Of a DNA stretch of 64,000 bases, positions 12,201 to 26,400 are shown in pieces (the first letter of the stretch is position 1; the number at the start of each line of letters is the position of its first letter). Under the pieces are notes generated by a model. That model saw only the letters and a program-made list of their open reading frames with translations, did not search any database and had not been told where the DNA came from. The DNA is taken from positions 10,703,489 to 10,767,488 of the forward strand of contig CM037873.1 in NCBI GenBank assembly GCA_021292105.1. The letters are read 5' to 3'. The position numbers and the translations under genes were made by a program. Origin of the DNA: Anadara kagoshimensis (lineage: Eukaryota; Mollusca; Bivalvia; Arcoida; Arcidae).

Positions 12201-15200
12201 TCACAATTCCATATAAATAAAATTCATTACTTAGTCTTTATCGAATAGACTACATTCTATAGCATACCTCAGTTTTCTATGATACAAATTGAAAGCCAGG
12301 AACGATACGGAGGCAATGATACCAGCTAATGAACAACTGCTTATTATGTAAAACACGTGGTCATCTATTACTTTATTGCGTAAAACTTTCACTACTTGGT
12401 CTCTAGGTATTCTATCACCTGTTAAAGATTAACACATTTTATAGATATTAAGATGACACGAAAGATAAATGCTATAATGAAGAGAAAAATACTAATCAGA
12501 GTCTATATGCAAGAAAAATAACAAATTACTCGTTCCAGATCAAGATAGGTAAATTCCAATCTCGTTGTCAAAAACGTTCCACATATTAAATAACTGACCA
12601 CTCCATCGGAATTTTCACGATCTGAAGCTTGTTGTATATTTTCTTTATTTATTACCAAGCTATGCCGGTTTTATAGCATGTGCATTATAAATATATTTAC
12701 TATACAAACCTTTTGGATATTTTACATGCACTTATATTATCATATTTGATGTAATTAAAACACATAATCGTCAGTATTTCAAAGCCTCTTTATTAACTAT
12801 ATTATCAAAATACTATAATACTGAACATAAAATCGAAATATTTACCTTGCCACATAACTTGGACACATTCACTACAGTTGAATTTAAGTATTGCTTTATC
12901 TGGTTCATACATAGCAATTGTCTCCATCTCACCACCTTTAAACAAAGAAGCAATAGCTCAAATCAGCAAGACATATAATTACCTTTTAATAAAACAATTA
13001 AAATATCAAATGTTAATCACAATTTGTTTTGCCTATTTTAATCTGGTGCATGTTTTAGATATAAGATACCAATACTTGTTCAAATAACAATTCCAAAAAA
13101 CAAAGTAAAATTTCATATAGAAAATTATAAACATGAATTCGTGAGACCTAATCCTTTTGAAAATACTAATATCGCAATATCTTTACTATTGATGGTTCGA
13201 TTAATAGACTGAATCCTGCATCTTTTACCTACCTTGATTCTGAGACAAAACTGCTATCCCTCGTCTGTCTGGTCCTTTAAATGATACGGGTCCCTTTGAC
13301 AAGAAAAATATAAAGTTAATGCTACGAAAATATAGTGTGTTTACTGCTTATATTTAATCAAATACAAACATATCGGTACATGTTGAAATCACAAAAAATC
13401 AAAGCAAAAATTTTGAAAAAACGGCAAATAATGATACCAATGAGAACTTTCATTAAAAATATGTAATGTACATAGTACAGTGTACACATATTGAATACAA
13501 TTAGACATTAAGAACATTATTCTAATGGAGGATGAACAGAAAAATGCATCATACATGTGGCAATTGTTCACATTCACAATTATTCAAAACTAAAAGTGTT
13601 GATAAATTTCACCTACCGACAATCCTTTAAAACTAAGTTTTTCCATAATTTTAAAAAGTTGCCCAGTCGTTTCTTTGCCGTTTGCATACGTAAATTGTTC
13701 TAGGTCTACAGAAGAAGAATTTTCTGTGTTTTTCTGATACAGGGCAGTCCTGAGGGTTAAGGCAATAGTCCACAATGTATCATAGGCACTTTTGGCATAC
13801 GGGCTCATTGGCATTGTACCATTTAATTGTTTATAATCCTTTACGAATTTTTCTACACTCTGTGAAAGGAGAAGCAACAATATTATTATAATAATAATTA
13901 TTATTATCATTATAGGAAAATATTATTTTATCAGTAAAGCACGAAAATAAAATGAACTCCATATAAAAACACAAGTGGTGCACATAAGACCATTGTTTTA
14001 AAAATCAAAATACATTGTCAGTATTGTTGCATTACCTTAAAATACATGTTCATTAAAACTTAAACATTTTTCAGCCAAATTAAATGCTGGGTTTAACAGT
14101 CAAATGTGTAGCGGCTAAAATACATTATGCTCGCAAATTGTCGGCATAATAATCTGCATATACAAGTTTTTTTACGGAAAATTGTTAATATCCATACATT
14201 TTATCATATTATATTAAATGAAATGATTGGATTTGCTTACAATATTTGTGAAAGACATTCCTTTTCCATTTAAAGCATTAAAGCTAGCAACAGTAAAGTA
14301 TCCTTCCGCGGCAAGTCGAAGCTGTTCTGTTGAACAAGAAGTATCGTTGACAACTTCCCACCACTTTTCTACGAATTCACCGATGAACATCCACACATAT
14401 CTAGGACCATATAATCCAGCATTATAAGCCTGTGTAAGTAACAAGGTATTATGTTACATAGTACTTCTAAGTAAGTATACACTATTATAGTTGAATTGAT
14501 CTATTGCAAATTAGGACTCAAACATCTTTGTGCAGTTTTGTTTAAAATGGAAAACAGAGTGCGGTTGCAGGAGATAACATGTTCATTGTTAATGCCATAA
14601 AAAAGAAAGCAAGAAAAACGTCGCAAAAATCCAACCGCACACACTTATATCAAGCACTTGCTTAACACACAAATTCAAACCAGTAATTTTAAATATATCT
14701 ACTTTTGATGGACGGGTTAAAAGGGCGCACAGTAAAATCGTTTAACCTAACTTGTCAGTTCCAAAGTTTTTACTTTGCTTCTGGATTGTGATTCGGAAAT
14801 GGATAAGTATGTTTGTTTTTGATTATTTTAATGCATTGTACCTTAACCATCAGCATTTCATTGTTTCCGTTTTAAAACATCGTTGCTTAATCATCGGCAC
14901 TTTTGGCATACGGGCTCATTTATCTTCAAAATAAAACTCCGAATATTTTAGATAAACAACTACATTTTGTATATTCTATGAGTATTTGTTTGTAAAGTTA
15001 CATCTAACAAAAATCCAAATGACAACAGCTTACTGTTTATAGACCATGCATGTACTAATATGCCCCGTGAAAAGCACTCCAATTCCCACTGGATCAATGT
15101 GATTTGCAATAGATCAATTCTATTTTTGGTCTTGTAATTTGAAAACAAATAAATAAATCTTTTTTTTTCTTTAAAAGAAAAACCTTTTTTTAATTTAAAC

Positions 15201-15318
15201 AATGATTTGTATAACCTTATTTTAAATACACGTTCAGTTATCTTTTTATTTTTTCAAAATGCCTCAAAAATTTTAAATACCATAAAATACATCAAAGTTC
15301 AGATTATTTATTATTAAA

Positions 15319-15349
<31 letters not shown>

Positions 15350-18300
15350 GCATTCATCTATTTCGGTTAGAGTACAATCAAAATGATGTGCCCTGCTTAT
15401 TGGTTTACCTACAAAGCCCGAGGGATATTATACGAATCACAGTACCAAATCGGGTGTACGTCGGAAATGTAAACAAACCTCACACAACACTTGCCTAGCA
15501 GCAATCTCCGAGAACGCTCCAATAATAATCCTGGCATCCTCATCCTACAAATCATATACAGAAATAGAAAGAATTAATAGATTAATTAAGTGAGTGGACA
15601 AAAATATTCTGAAACCTACTTGATTGACCACAACTACTAAACATGACCCTAATAATTTACAATGATGTTATAACGTGAGTACTAATAACTTACAATGATG
15701 TTATAACGTGAGTACTAATAAGTACAATCCTGCACGAAGCATAAATCCTAGTTATTAGTAGGGTTAAGGTGATGCCCACGCAATAAGACTTTTGTGTGTT
15801 TTCTTAGACAGTGATTGTATTACTTGAGACGTAAGATTAATTCCTTAAAATTGCTACAGATAATACTCCATTGAGGTTGCTGCAAAGAAAGAAAGAAAAA
15901 AGTTAGAAAGAAAGATAAGATGTGAGAAAGAAAGAAAGAGAGAGAGAGATCACAGATTCACTTTTATCATTTGTCTCTATCCAATGACCGAACTATGTTT
16001 GCAGCATTGAAAAGATGGTAGTTTAATACAGATTATTTTTAATTATTGCTTTAATATTCGAGTTTATTCTCGAGGAAAAGGCTTAATACCCATTGTGCGT
16101 GTTAACTGTAACACTAGCGTCTGATATTGATGTATATTTATGCTAAGTTTTATAAAAATGTATCAATAGATATAATGTAAAGGAGCGGACACGGTTTTAC
16201 ACGGGCAGACACACACATGTATCCCCCCTGAATATATATACAACTTAAACTATGTTTGCAGTGATAATAATGCGATATTAGGTTTAAATCCTTATCTGCA
16301 TCTTATTATTCAGGTTATAAATGTTGCAATGACGTATTATAAAAACGATTCCTCAAATTTTAAAGGATTTCATAAACACGAGTAATTCATTTTTGTACAG
16401 GATATATTTTGGAAATTTGGAGATACTTTTTTTCAAACGATAAGTGTTATTTCAATCAAAAACTGAGAGCGTGGATAGTATAGATATATAGATATGGTGT
16501 TATATTCGTAGATGCCAAAGTTAAGGATGTATATCGAGGCGTTTAGTTCAGGGGTGTTTCCTCTGAGCACCAAGCAAAACTTCCGACCGTCGGAAAGCGA
16601 ACTGACATACATTCTGTGCGGCATATTCGACCACTCAGCCACTACAAACCCCAATTAAACATTCATGCTCTTAAACATCTGTTATACAAACTTTACATTA
16701 AACAATGAGGCTATTAAACATAATTAAACATATGTTTACTGCTTCAAATCTTAAGACATTTTGGTACAATGTTTAAAGAATTAAGTACATTTTCTGTAAT
16801 TGTCAGACAAGTATCTAATGCGAACTTCTGATAAGCGTGCTAACATTTGTTGTAAAAGCGATAAGGAAAAGGGTTTTAATCAACAAGCACTTTATATAAA
16901 GTTCACCATATGTTCCAAATACTTTGCTGCCAATGCAAATAGTAATTTGTGAATTCAATTAAATGAAATGGGGACTAATGTCATTAAAACCCACAAGAAT
17001 GAATATTTTCCATGATTGAAATATTTAAAAATCGAGCAGAATGCGGAGAATTAAAACATTAATTGTGTAACTAAAATAAAAATCAATTTTGCATTAGCTT
17101 TTTCTACATTGCATTTTGATTAGAGCAAGAACAGTTCATGTACACTCTTGGGGATCGTGGGGCCGTGAATTTATTTCATTTTAGAATCTAATTTTAAATT
17201 CAAGTTGATAATAATCATTAATCTTTTCTTAAAGTTTAATCTGTCTTAAAGTTTGTTTTTAAATAGAAAGATAAACACCATTTACAGCTGCAACTTTTAA
17301 AAGTTAATTAAAGAAAACACACGCTTGATAACATTAACGCAATAAAAACTCTAGTTTAATTCTTAAAAACCTAAAGCTGACTGATGGTTCTATCTGTTAT
17401 ACCAGTAATTATCTGCACAACAGTCTTTCGATATTAGAGAAAGGAATCTGAGTTTAAATACGGCTTGCTTTGGCTATCATTCCTTAACTAAGCTTTTCCT
17501 AATTTTATATCTGGCAAATTTTGACGATCTTTTGTCGTTATAAAAATGAAAAGTTTCCACAAAATTGGAAAATACATGTAATAAGCTTAGAATTATCTTC
17601 ATAATGACAGTCATAATATCTTGAAAACTTACTAAAATGTTAAGATTTTAAATCTGCCATATGTAAGTTAAGGAAAATCTTAGCTAAGAAATGATTGTGA
17701 AACCTGAATAAGAAGCTATAACATTGGTTAATGCCTTTTAAAACTCAAATGTGGTGTATTCATTTACACCCAGCCTCACTTCTCTGGTGGAAGTTCACGT
17801 GTCTAGTCACTTCCAAAGTTTTAATTTTGCTTCTAGATTGATATTCAGACGTGGATAAGTATGTTTGTTTTTGGTTTGATTACACATTTTTGGATATATT
17901 TGACGTCCCATAGTTCCATGTTCCTTTCACACAATTTTGATTGCAGCGTGATGGTGTGTAGCTAGCTGAACAGGAGCTTATTACCCTTCCGGAGCACCTG
18001 GCTTCACTTCCCTTTTGGAAGTTCACGTGTCTAACCTAATTGCTAGTTCCATTGTTTTTACTTTACTCTTGAATTGTAATTCTGACATGGATTAATATGT
18101 TTGTTTTTGATTACCACATAGAAAACTAAAAAATTTAAAGTCTAAAATAATATAGCAACAGAAGGAAAACCCTAGAGTTAGACTAACTGATACGGTTAAT
18201 GCAGTATAATTACAAAGTCAGTGTTTATGGTTAATGGGTTACAGTCCTAGGGGATTGTTTATGCAGTCAATGATCTTACTACGTCAAGTATTACTCTCAT

Positions 18301-20368
18301 TGTACAAACAATTTAATCATGGTGTGATTTAAGACAGGCATGAAAACGTTGTAAATTATCAGGCAACAAAGCGGGAGCAATGCCATGTACCATTCAAACA
18401 TTGGGTTAAGAAGATCTTTCATTATTAACATCATGAGTGATTGAAATGTGAATGCGGTTTGGTTAGAGTCGCAATTGTTTTGATAAGTTTAGTTTTTATC
18501 ACGGCGTCAACTGCTATCACGCCTATCGTGAAAGGTTCCAATGGACCAAGCTAACCATCAGTTTCACGGCTGCTGTCACGAGTTCAGGCATAACCCAAAC
18601 GACCCAGGTTACATCACAATATAACATTGTCGTTAATTGATACTGTCGTCATATTATAATCAAAAGCAGTTATAGTAATACATGCCCAAATCACAATCCA
18701 AAAGCAAAGAAAAAATACAACTTTGAAACTGGCAATTCAATCTAAACATGCGAACATCCATCAAGGAAGTGAGACCGGGTGCTTCGGAACCTTACAAAAA
18801 GGTATCTGTTTTGAGATACTACGCATATATTATAACTTACTATTAGTGTTTTAATTTTAGATTTTATTTCACCTTCTTCTTTGGATCTGAAGGATATTGC
18901 TGTAGAAATAGAAATGTTGTGATGCTCCAATGCTTTAGATAAACCATCAATAGCCTGAATATAAAAGAAAAGACGAATAAACAAGTTGATACATATAAAT
19001 CGTTTATTAACAACCTGTCGCATATTATCTTAACACACATGCATTTTTGTTCATAACCATAGGAGTGACCATAATGGTTTTTCTCGATAATTTTATTTAA
19101 CATTTGAATTATTTGTGATCAATCACCCTGCTGTTTTATAAGATGCGCCACACATACATTTTAAATATACATAAAGGACATCTACTTATAAAGGCAAAAT
19201 AAAAATTAGGTGAGCTGCATATAAAGACTATCTGTTCATTAAGATCTTGGTCTTACATACTTCATACTTAAGAAGTATTACTGAGCATATTACACCAGGA
19301 TTCGGAAAACATTCGAGCAAATTTCATTGTAAAAATGTTTAGCAGATTTCTTGAGAAAAAATCTCAGGTGTTAGGATTTTCCTCACTGTTCTAGATTTGA
19401 CACTTCAACATTAGTGGAATAGTTTCAACATGGCGTACATGTATGGCAACACTCCAACCATTCGACAAGTCACTGAGGCTGCTGTACCAACCAATTGATA
19501 TGTACATGTATTAGATGTACGATTCAGTTAACTATGTATCACCAAACCCCAGCTAGATAAGACGTCATTTCTAGAATATTTATTAAGTAGTCATAGAGAT
19601 AGCATTAAGATGAGAGTATTTCTATGTCGACAAAGGAAACCATTCATCTTAACTTGTAAAGTAACATCCAAATACCAAACAGTTGCTCCTACAGGAATCA
19701 AACTCTACTTAAATGATTATTCGAAACTGATACAAAATCCGAAGTGCTTGATGCTCGTTAATCTCCGTCATATTAAACAAATTTATTGAAATATTTCACA
19801 TCCTGCTTTCACTCTTTACGTCAATACAGAAATTGATTATGCTTTCAAGCAGCAGGTTACTAATGATGTTATTTCTATCATCATGATTAATACATTCTGA
19901 TTATCTCTATTTAGAGCAAAGAGCAAAAAGGTTATGCCTTATGATGATGACGATGATGATTATTATTATTTTTATTATTATTTTTACTATTATTATTATT
20001 ATTATCATTATTATTATTGGAACTTTGGCTAAACTCTATATAAATACTGGTATTATAAAACTAATGCTTTGCACTTTAATGATTTTTTATGATATTACCT
20101 ATATAAATATATATCAAATTAGTTATTCAAAAATTCATCAATTAATTCGGAATATATAGATGAAAATTCGTGAAAAAGAACATGTTCATGTTTATTTATA
20201 ATACAGATAGAAGAAAACCAATATATTTCTATCTCCCATACACCAGATAAGAAAAAAACTATTATTAGCCTTATTGGTCATAAGAGCCTTAAGACCAAGT
20301 CGATCTAGACGAAACATTGAGGAAGGTCAAAGACGGCTAATGTACCTAGTTGCTCGAGTTACTGCTCT

Positions 20369-20422
<54 letters not shown>

Positions 20423-23400
20423 CACCAGATAAAATATTTCAATATCTTCATACAATATGGAAACAACCTTCCAACCGAAATGCTGTACAAACAGACGTCT
20501 GGCGGGATTATTAGCAGAGTCTGTCGGAGCAAGTCGGAAAAACGTTTTATATTTCTCTCTTTCACTTAAAGCGGGTGAAGTAGATGCATAGGATACCTGA
20601 AATATATAAATGTACACGTGACTGTATTAAAATTGTATGTCTTTTTGCAAAGGAACTATAGATAATAACATAACTGGACTTGACCAGAACAAACCAAAAC
20701 CAAAATATCCGCTGTCATCACCTGATACATGTAACTGGCTTCAATACAGGACATATAGCTAACTTCAGAGTTATATCATTTTACGATTCTCTGTCTTAAA
20801 TATGGCGATATAACGGTTGACTGCAGGCATATTTTTTTGAACCGGTGTTTTCGAGCTAACGAGGACCCAAGTGGTCGAGCGGCCGAAAAGTTGTCGAGAG
20901 TGGACAGCAGCTGCCCAAAAGTTGCCAAGCAGTGGACAGCAACTGCCAAAAAAGTGCCGACTTATAGATAACGAAAAGCCAAGGTGAGCTGCCGATTCGG
21001 CACTAAAGTGTTAAACTTTCGACAGACCTGTACTGTACATGTCTTAATAGGACAGCTTATAGGAAGTTTAGACAGGATATCCAGATAATGAAGGGTAGGA
21101 TATTCCTTGTGGAATAACCAGTGGGTAAATATAAACAAAACAAATACTTAACGGAATTTTTTAATATATTATTTAAGAAAACAATTTTTATAAACCTTGC
21201 TGTCCTTGAAATTTGTTTTTAAGCAACATTTACAGCGTACCATTTTTTGCGCGAAAAAAGTGTGTATGAACCTGCACACTTATATTTCTTATACATGTAT
21301 AGCTATGGAATTTCTTATTTACACTTAAAGATTGAGATAAAGAAACAACACCTCATAAATACAAGGACAGTTTTAATTTAAAAATAAACCATTCTAACAA
21401 AAAACAAGCTTAGAACCAAACACTCAAAATTGCTGCCGAGGGTAAAATAAATGTGATGTAATTATAATTATTTGAGAAAAAACAACTCGGTCGGGAATTA
21501 GATTAAGAGTTATAGTTGTGAATTTTTGTGATTGCTTATTTATAATGAGCATTTTTAAACCATTTAATTATCTATGTGTCTTTAAATCAATTTAAAAAAA
21601 CCCACATTTTTGCACTTAACGGTAATACTGTTGTGAGCTATCTGTACGAGAAATAAAGTGATAGCTAGAAGTGTAGTCGGCAGTTTTTAGCTCGATTTAC
21701 TAAATTAAAAACGAAGTCAATAAAAAAACAAAATTAATTGAGTAATCATTGATAACGGAATATTTGACATTTACAATATCAGACTTCTACTATATCTCAA
21801 AACGGACAAAAATGTCAAACCCTCGAGTATAAGTTTTGATTCTATTAGCGGCTGTTCCTTGCGAGTCATTAGCCGAGAGCGAAAAATGCGACGAATCTAT
21901 GCAAGATAAAAGAATATCACGGAATACTGCACAGACCCGCCGAAAAGTGTAACACAGAGGAAACGCATTAGCGCAGCACTTCTCTGCCCTTCGTTAGCTA
22001 TACATTAGCAGCTTTTCGGCAGTTGCTATGTAACTCTAAACAACCAGCTTTTTGGCCATTTGCAATTCATATCTCTGCCACACGGCAGCCAAGCATCCAC
22101 TCCGTCTTCTTTATTTATTTTTAAACCTTTCGACAGGTCTGTCCTGTACGAATTCTAGTTGTTTATTTTACCGGATTTGATAGCTTGCGCTTATATTTAT
22201 TTGAATGATTTCTGCTATTTGGAATTACACAGGAGATGTATCAGACCTCGCATAAATACCCTGCTCAACAAATCTATCACCTAGAGGGAAATTAGTCTAC
22301 TTATGTAACGTGACGAGAAATCATTCACTTCGAGGGTAATATAAATACATCAATACATTACACAAACATGATCAAAATAATTAGAGGAAAACACACATGA
22401 ATGCATTAACACCGTAATCAAAACACACACAAATACACACACGTCTCTCACTCTCTCTCTCTCTAAAAAATCTATTTCCCTCTCTCCCTGAAAAAACTCT
22501 CTTGCGCTCTTCCATTGTTTCGGAGGAAAGTTTGTGTATTAATAAATAACATGTTAAAATAGATTACATATTCTTTTCCTCGTTAATGCAAGAAGATCAG
22601 GGAATCTGCAAATTTAAAAATAGAAAAGAAAAAGAAAACAGTATTAGAAGAGAAAATAACTTTGATTAAAACAAGGGAACAAGAAATATGGCGACATATT
22701 GTAAAGTCTAGTTGTCTGGGGTTATAAGTTAATGCAGATTCAAATTTAAATCAATGTGAAGTAGACATGTCCGTGTTATTATTATGCAATCTGCACTAAA
22801 TAAATCGTTCAGTTTAATGTTCTCATGCATTCAATATCGCCATTAAGATAGTAGAGTGATTAGCACGTAGACTTGTTTTAAACATGCTATGACATTTTAT
22901 AAAGTGACCGTGTTTTCTTCTACCAAAAGAATAAGTGTTTAAGATAGTCATTTCGACCAATTTCAAAATTCTGGGCTGTCGCTTTGGTCCCTTAAAAATT
23001 TGGATACGATTCTATCATAGTCAGCATATCTAAAGTAAACTAATTATTTTAACGGATAACATCTTGGTTGTGTAACGTTTTGGCACAGCTACATGTGTCA
23101 TCATACACATTAAAAAAAGCATGTTCATTCCAATTCTATCAAATAGAGTTGAGGAGAAGAGCACAATCATCGACACAATGTACATGCTTGTCTTTAGTTT
23201 GTACTTAGACAAGCTACGATTGTTACAGTGCTATGGGACGTCAAGTCATAAATGTGTTGTTGTTGTTGTTGTTGTTGTTGTTGCTTAAAGTCGCATCAGG
23301 AATTGTTCAGCTATTCGCGACGAGAACTACGTTATTAATCTTTATGGATTTAATGTATGAACAAGCTCGTGTATATGCATGTGAAATGCGAGTGTTTTAT

Positions 23401-26400
23401 GATCTGCCTTTTATCTAACATTAGACTAGTTTTTCTATCTGATTTGACGAAATACAAGTTTTATCGAACACGCATGATACAAAATCTTGTATCACCACAC
23501 TGTGGTGATACAACATTGGCGGTAAAGTGCACGTGCACTTTCTCATTGTGATGTCACGTTATGTCAAATGTCAGAACATAGTTCAGTGGTTTTCTGTGTT
23601 AAAATGTATTTTTTTCACATAAAGTATTAATTTTTTATTATTTTAAATATCATATACACAGTGTGTATGTACAACCCTTCGTATCAGGTCTCGTCCTTTT
23701 TTTTCGGACTCGACCTGATACAGAGGGTTGTACATACACACTGTGTATATAATATGTATGTACCAGCGCGCACTCAGGGCGACTTTAAGTGCTAGCTAAC
23801 TGAGTCAGTATGACGCAGAAAAGTGTATCACTCCCAAAGTCACATATTATACTGACAACGAGTGAACCCCTAGAGGCAAACGGCAAGGAAAATTAATTTT
23901 CAAATTAAAATTAGTGGTCTGAGCGGAACTCGAACTCACAGCGGCGAGAGACCCTGGATTTATAGACACCATAAAAAGTGAAGGATAATTTCTGCCAAAT
24001 TGCGGAGGACTTCGTCATGACTGACTATATTTATGATACATTTTCTGCTAAGCTTGTTTTTCAGGACCATTTATACTATATGTATTGATATAGTTTGTAA
24101 AGTTTGACCTGGCCGTTTGACCTTTAAGTTCAATATTAAATTGGACTAAAAGTCTGTGTGATTTGCGATAGACAGCATGTTTCCTTACCAAAAAACCACC
24201 CGGTAATCAGCATTACTATCATCTATCCTTATATATATATATATCAGTTTTATATAGTCCCCGATTTACACTATGGATATGTCTGCTTGAATATTCAAAT
24301 TGAAGGTCAAACGACCAGGTCAAACTTGACGCACTGTATATGCTGCTATGCAAAACAAAGTACACGTAGTATACGTGACACTTGACCCCCAGAGTTGAAG
24401 GTAGTATCCAAATAACATTTTAGTATGGAAAATTATACGCGCATATAACGAATTACAAACTAACAACAAGACGGTATATGACCATAAAATGTATATTGAG
24501 ATATATGGAAGAGTAAACTACAGCAACATAAACTACAAAAATTTGAATAAATAGAAAAATGTATCACACGCATGTTAAGACTAGACCTATTACATAATTA
24601 CACGCCCAGTAATGTCTAGATATCAATGAATTCTGCAATTGTTATTATACAGAAAATAATTTAGGTTTTTAAGCACACTGGTTCTTCATATCACACCAGG
24701 AATATATCAGATTTCACATAAATAACATGTTCAATGTTACATAAAAAACCCAATGAGAGGAAAATTAGCCTATTTATATAATGCAATGAGGAATGATACA
24801 CTCCCAAGGGCAATATAACTACATTAATGTATAACACAAGCATGATTAAAATAATTAATCAGTGGAAAAACAAACATCAGAGCATTAATTCAGGGTCAAA
24901 GCACAAAGAAGCATTCCAAGAGACAACTTTGTGTTATAATCAATAACAGATCTTTTACTAATGAGTTTCATCATTTAAATAGAAACAGTTCAGGGGATGT
25001 TTTTTTCAAATGAAAAAACTGCCTCAAAGGAGATTTTTTTAAGAAGCTGTGTTTGATTTATTGCGGATTCAAAAAGCAAAACGATGGTAGGATTGAACTG
25101 CGCTGAATAGATTTTGTGTTGTACAGGCGACAAACAATGGTATGATTCAAACTGAATACATTGTGTGTTACACAGTTTGTCGGCAAATATAAGATAATTA
25201 TCTAACTTTAAATTTAAAAAGAATATCATCGGGAACTTGTTTGTATTTTTCTGAAAAAAATCTTTAAGAAAACTACGTTCGCATAAGTGATATTTGTTAA
25301 ATAGTTTAAATCTGGTCAACCTTATGGTACTTCAAGGAATATCAAAAATTTAATCAAAAATTAAATTCAGAATCTTAAACAAAACCAAACATACCAATCC
25401 ATTAGAAGTCGGGAATGGAACATTAAAAGGTTCTGTTATTTACGAGAGTTTATAGCTAAACATTAATTTAATCGAAAATAAATACATATTTTAATGTTAT
25501 CGCTTTTATCATAAGATAAGCAGGTTGCATTGTTGATCGTTTGTTGAAAAATAGATTACTTATGAATTGGTTTGAATCGCAATGTTAATGCAGAAAGGTG
25601 ATATTTGGATAACTATTTTGTTTTTCAGTTGCAAGTTTTGAAAATTCATCATTTTGATCAAACTTGCCAGTTTTCAAAGTTTTAGGTTTGCTTTAAGAAT
25701 TATGATTTGGAAAGGTATATTTAATAACTTATTCCACAGTCCTTCTTTAAACTATGCTTGGAAAAGAAATCGGTAAATGAAGCCGTGACGTTATATATAA
25801 AGTGTATTTATCTCGTCCCTGACAAAATGAATGATACTGAAGTTATCAATGTCATTTCTGGAAGAAATACTAACTGTCTGATTATACGGTATATTTCATT
25901 AAATCACTTATTTCTGTTTTCTTGTTTCGGATTGATTTTTGTATGAATATTTGATATTTTTGACAGAATTTATTAATAAGAAGCCATTTGAAGGGTCCTA
26001 ATGTAAATACTGGGTTTGTTAGAGAAATATACTTGATTAGCTGAAATAGAAACGATTGCGAACACTTTTATACAATTTAATTGAACTATCTCATAGAATG
26101 ATAAGCTCTTTTTCCAATTTATTTTGTGACCATGGTAAACCCGGTATAGAATTCTAAAGCGATATGTGCAGCTCCGCATGAAATGACAGTTCCGAAGAAA
26201 ATAATTCCTGAGATCAACTCCATGACAGGCTGTCAAATGATGAAGTATTCATTTGTCTGAGTGAATAGCTTCTAAAATCTCCACGATAACGTGATAAGGA
26301 AGAGAAATAAGCAATGAGTGATATCGCTTCAATATAATGTTTATGTAAAACCAGAAAGACTCCTTGGTGTTTTTTCTCTCTCGGATGATTTAAATGATCA

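Noticed and set aside
20375..20569. Plus-strand ORF beginning with repeated CV
   Set aside because: It translates the GT microsatellite and the antisense of receptor exon 3.
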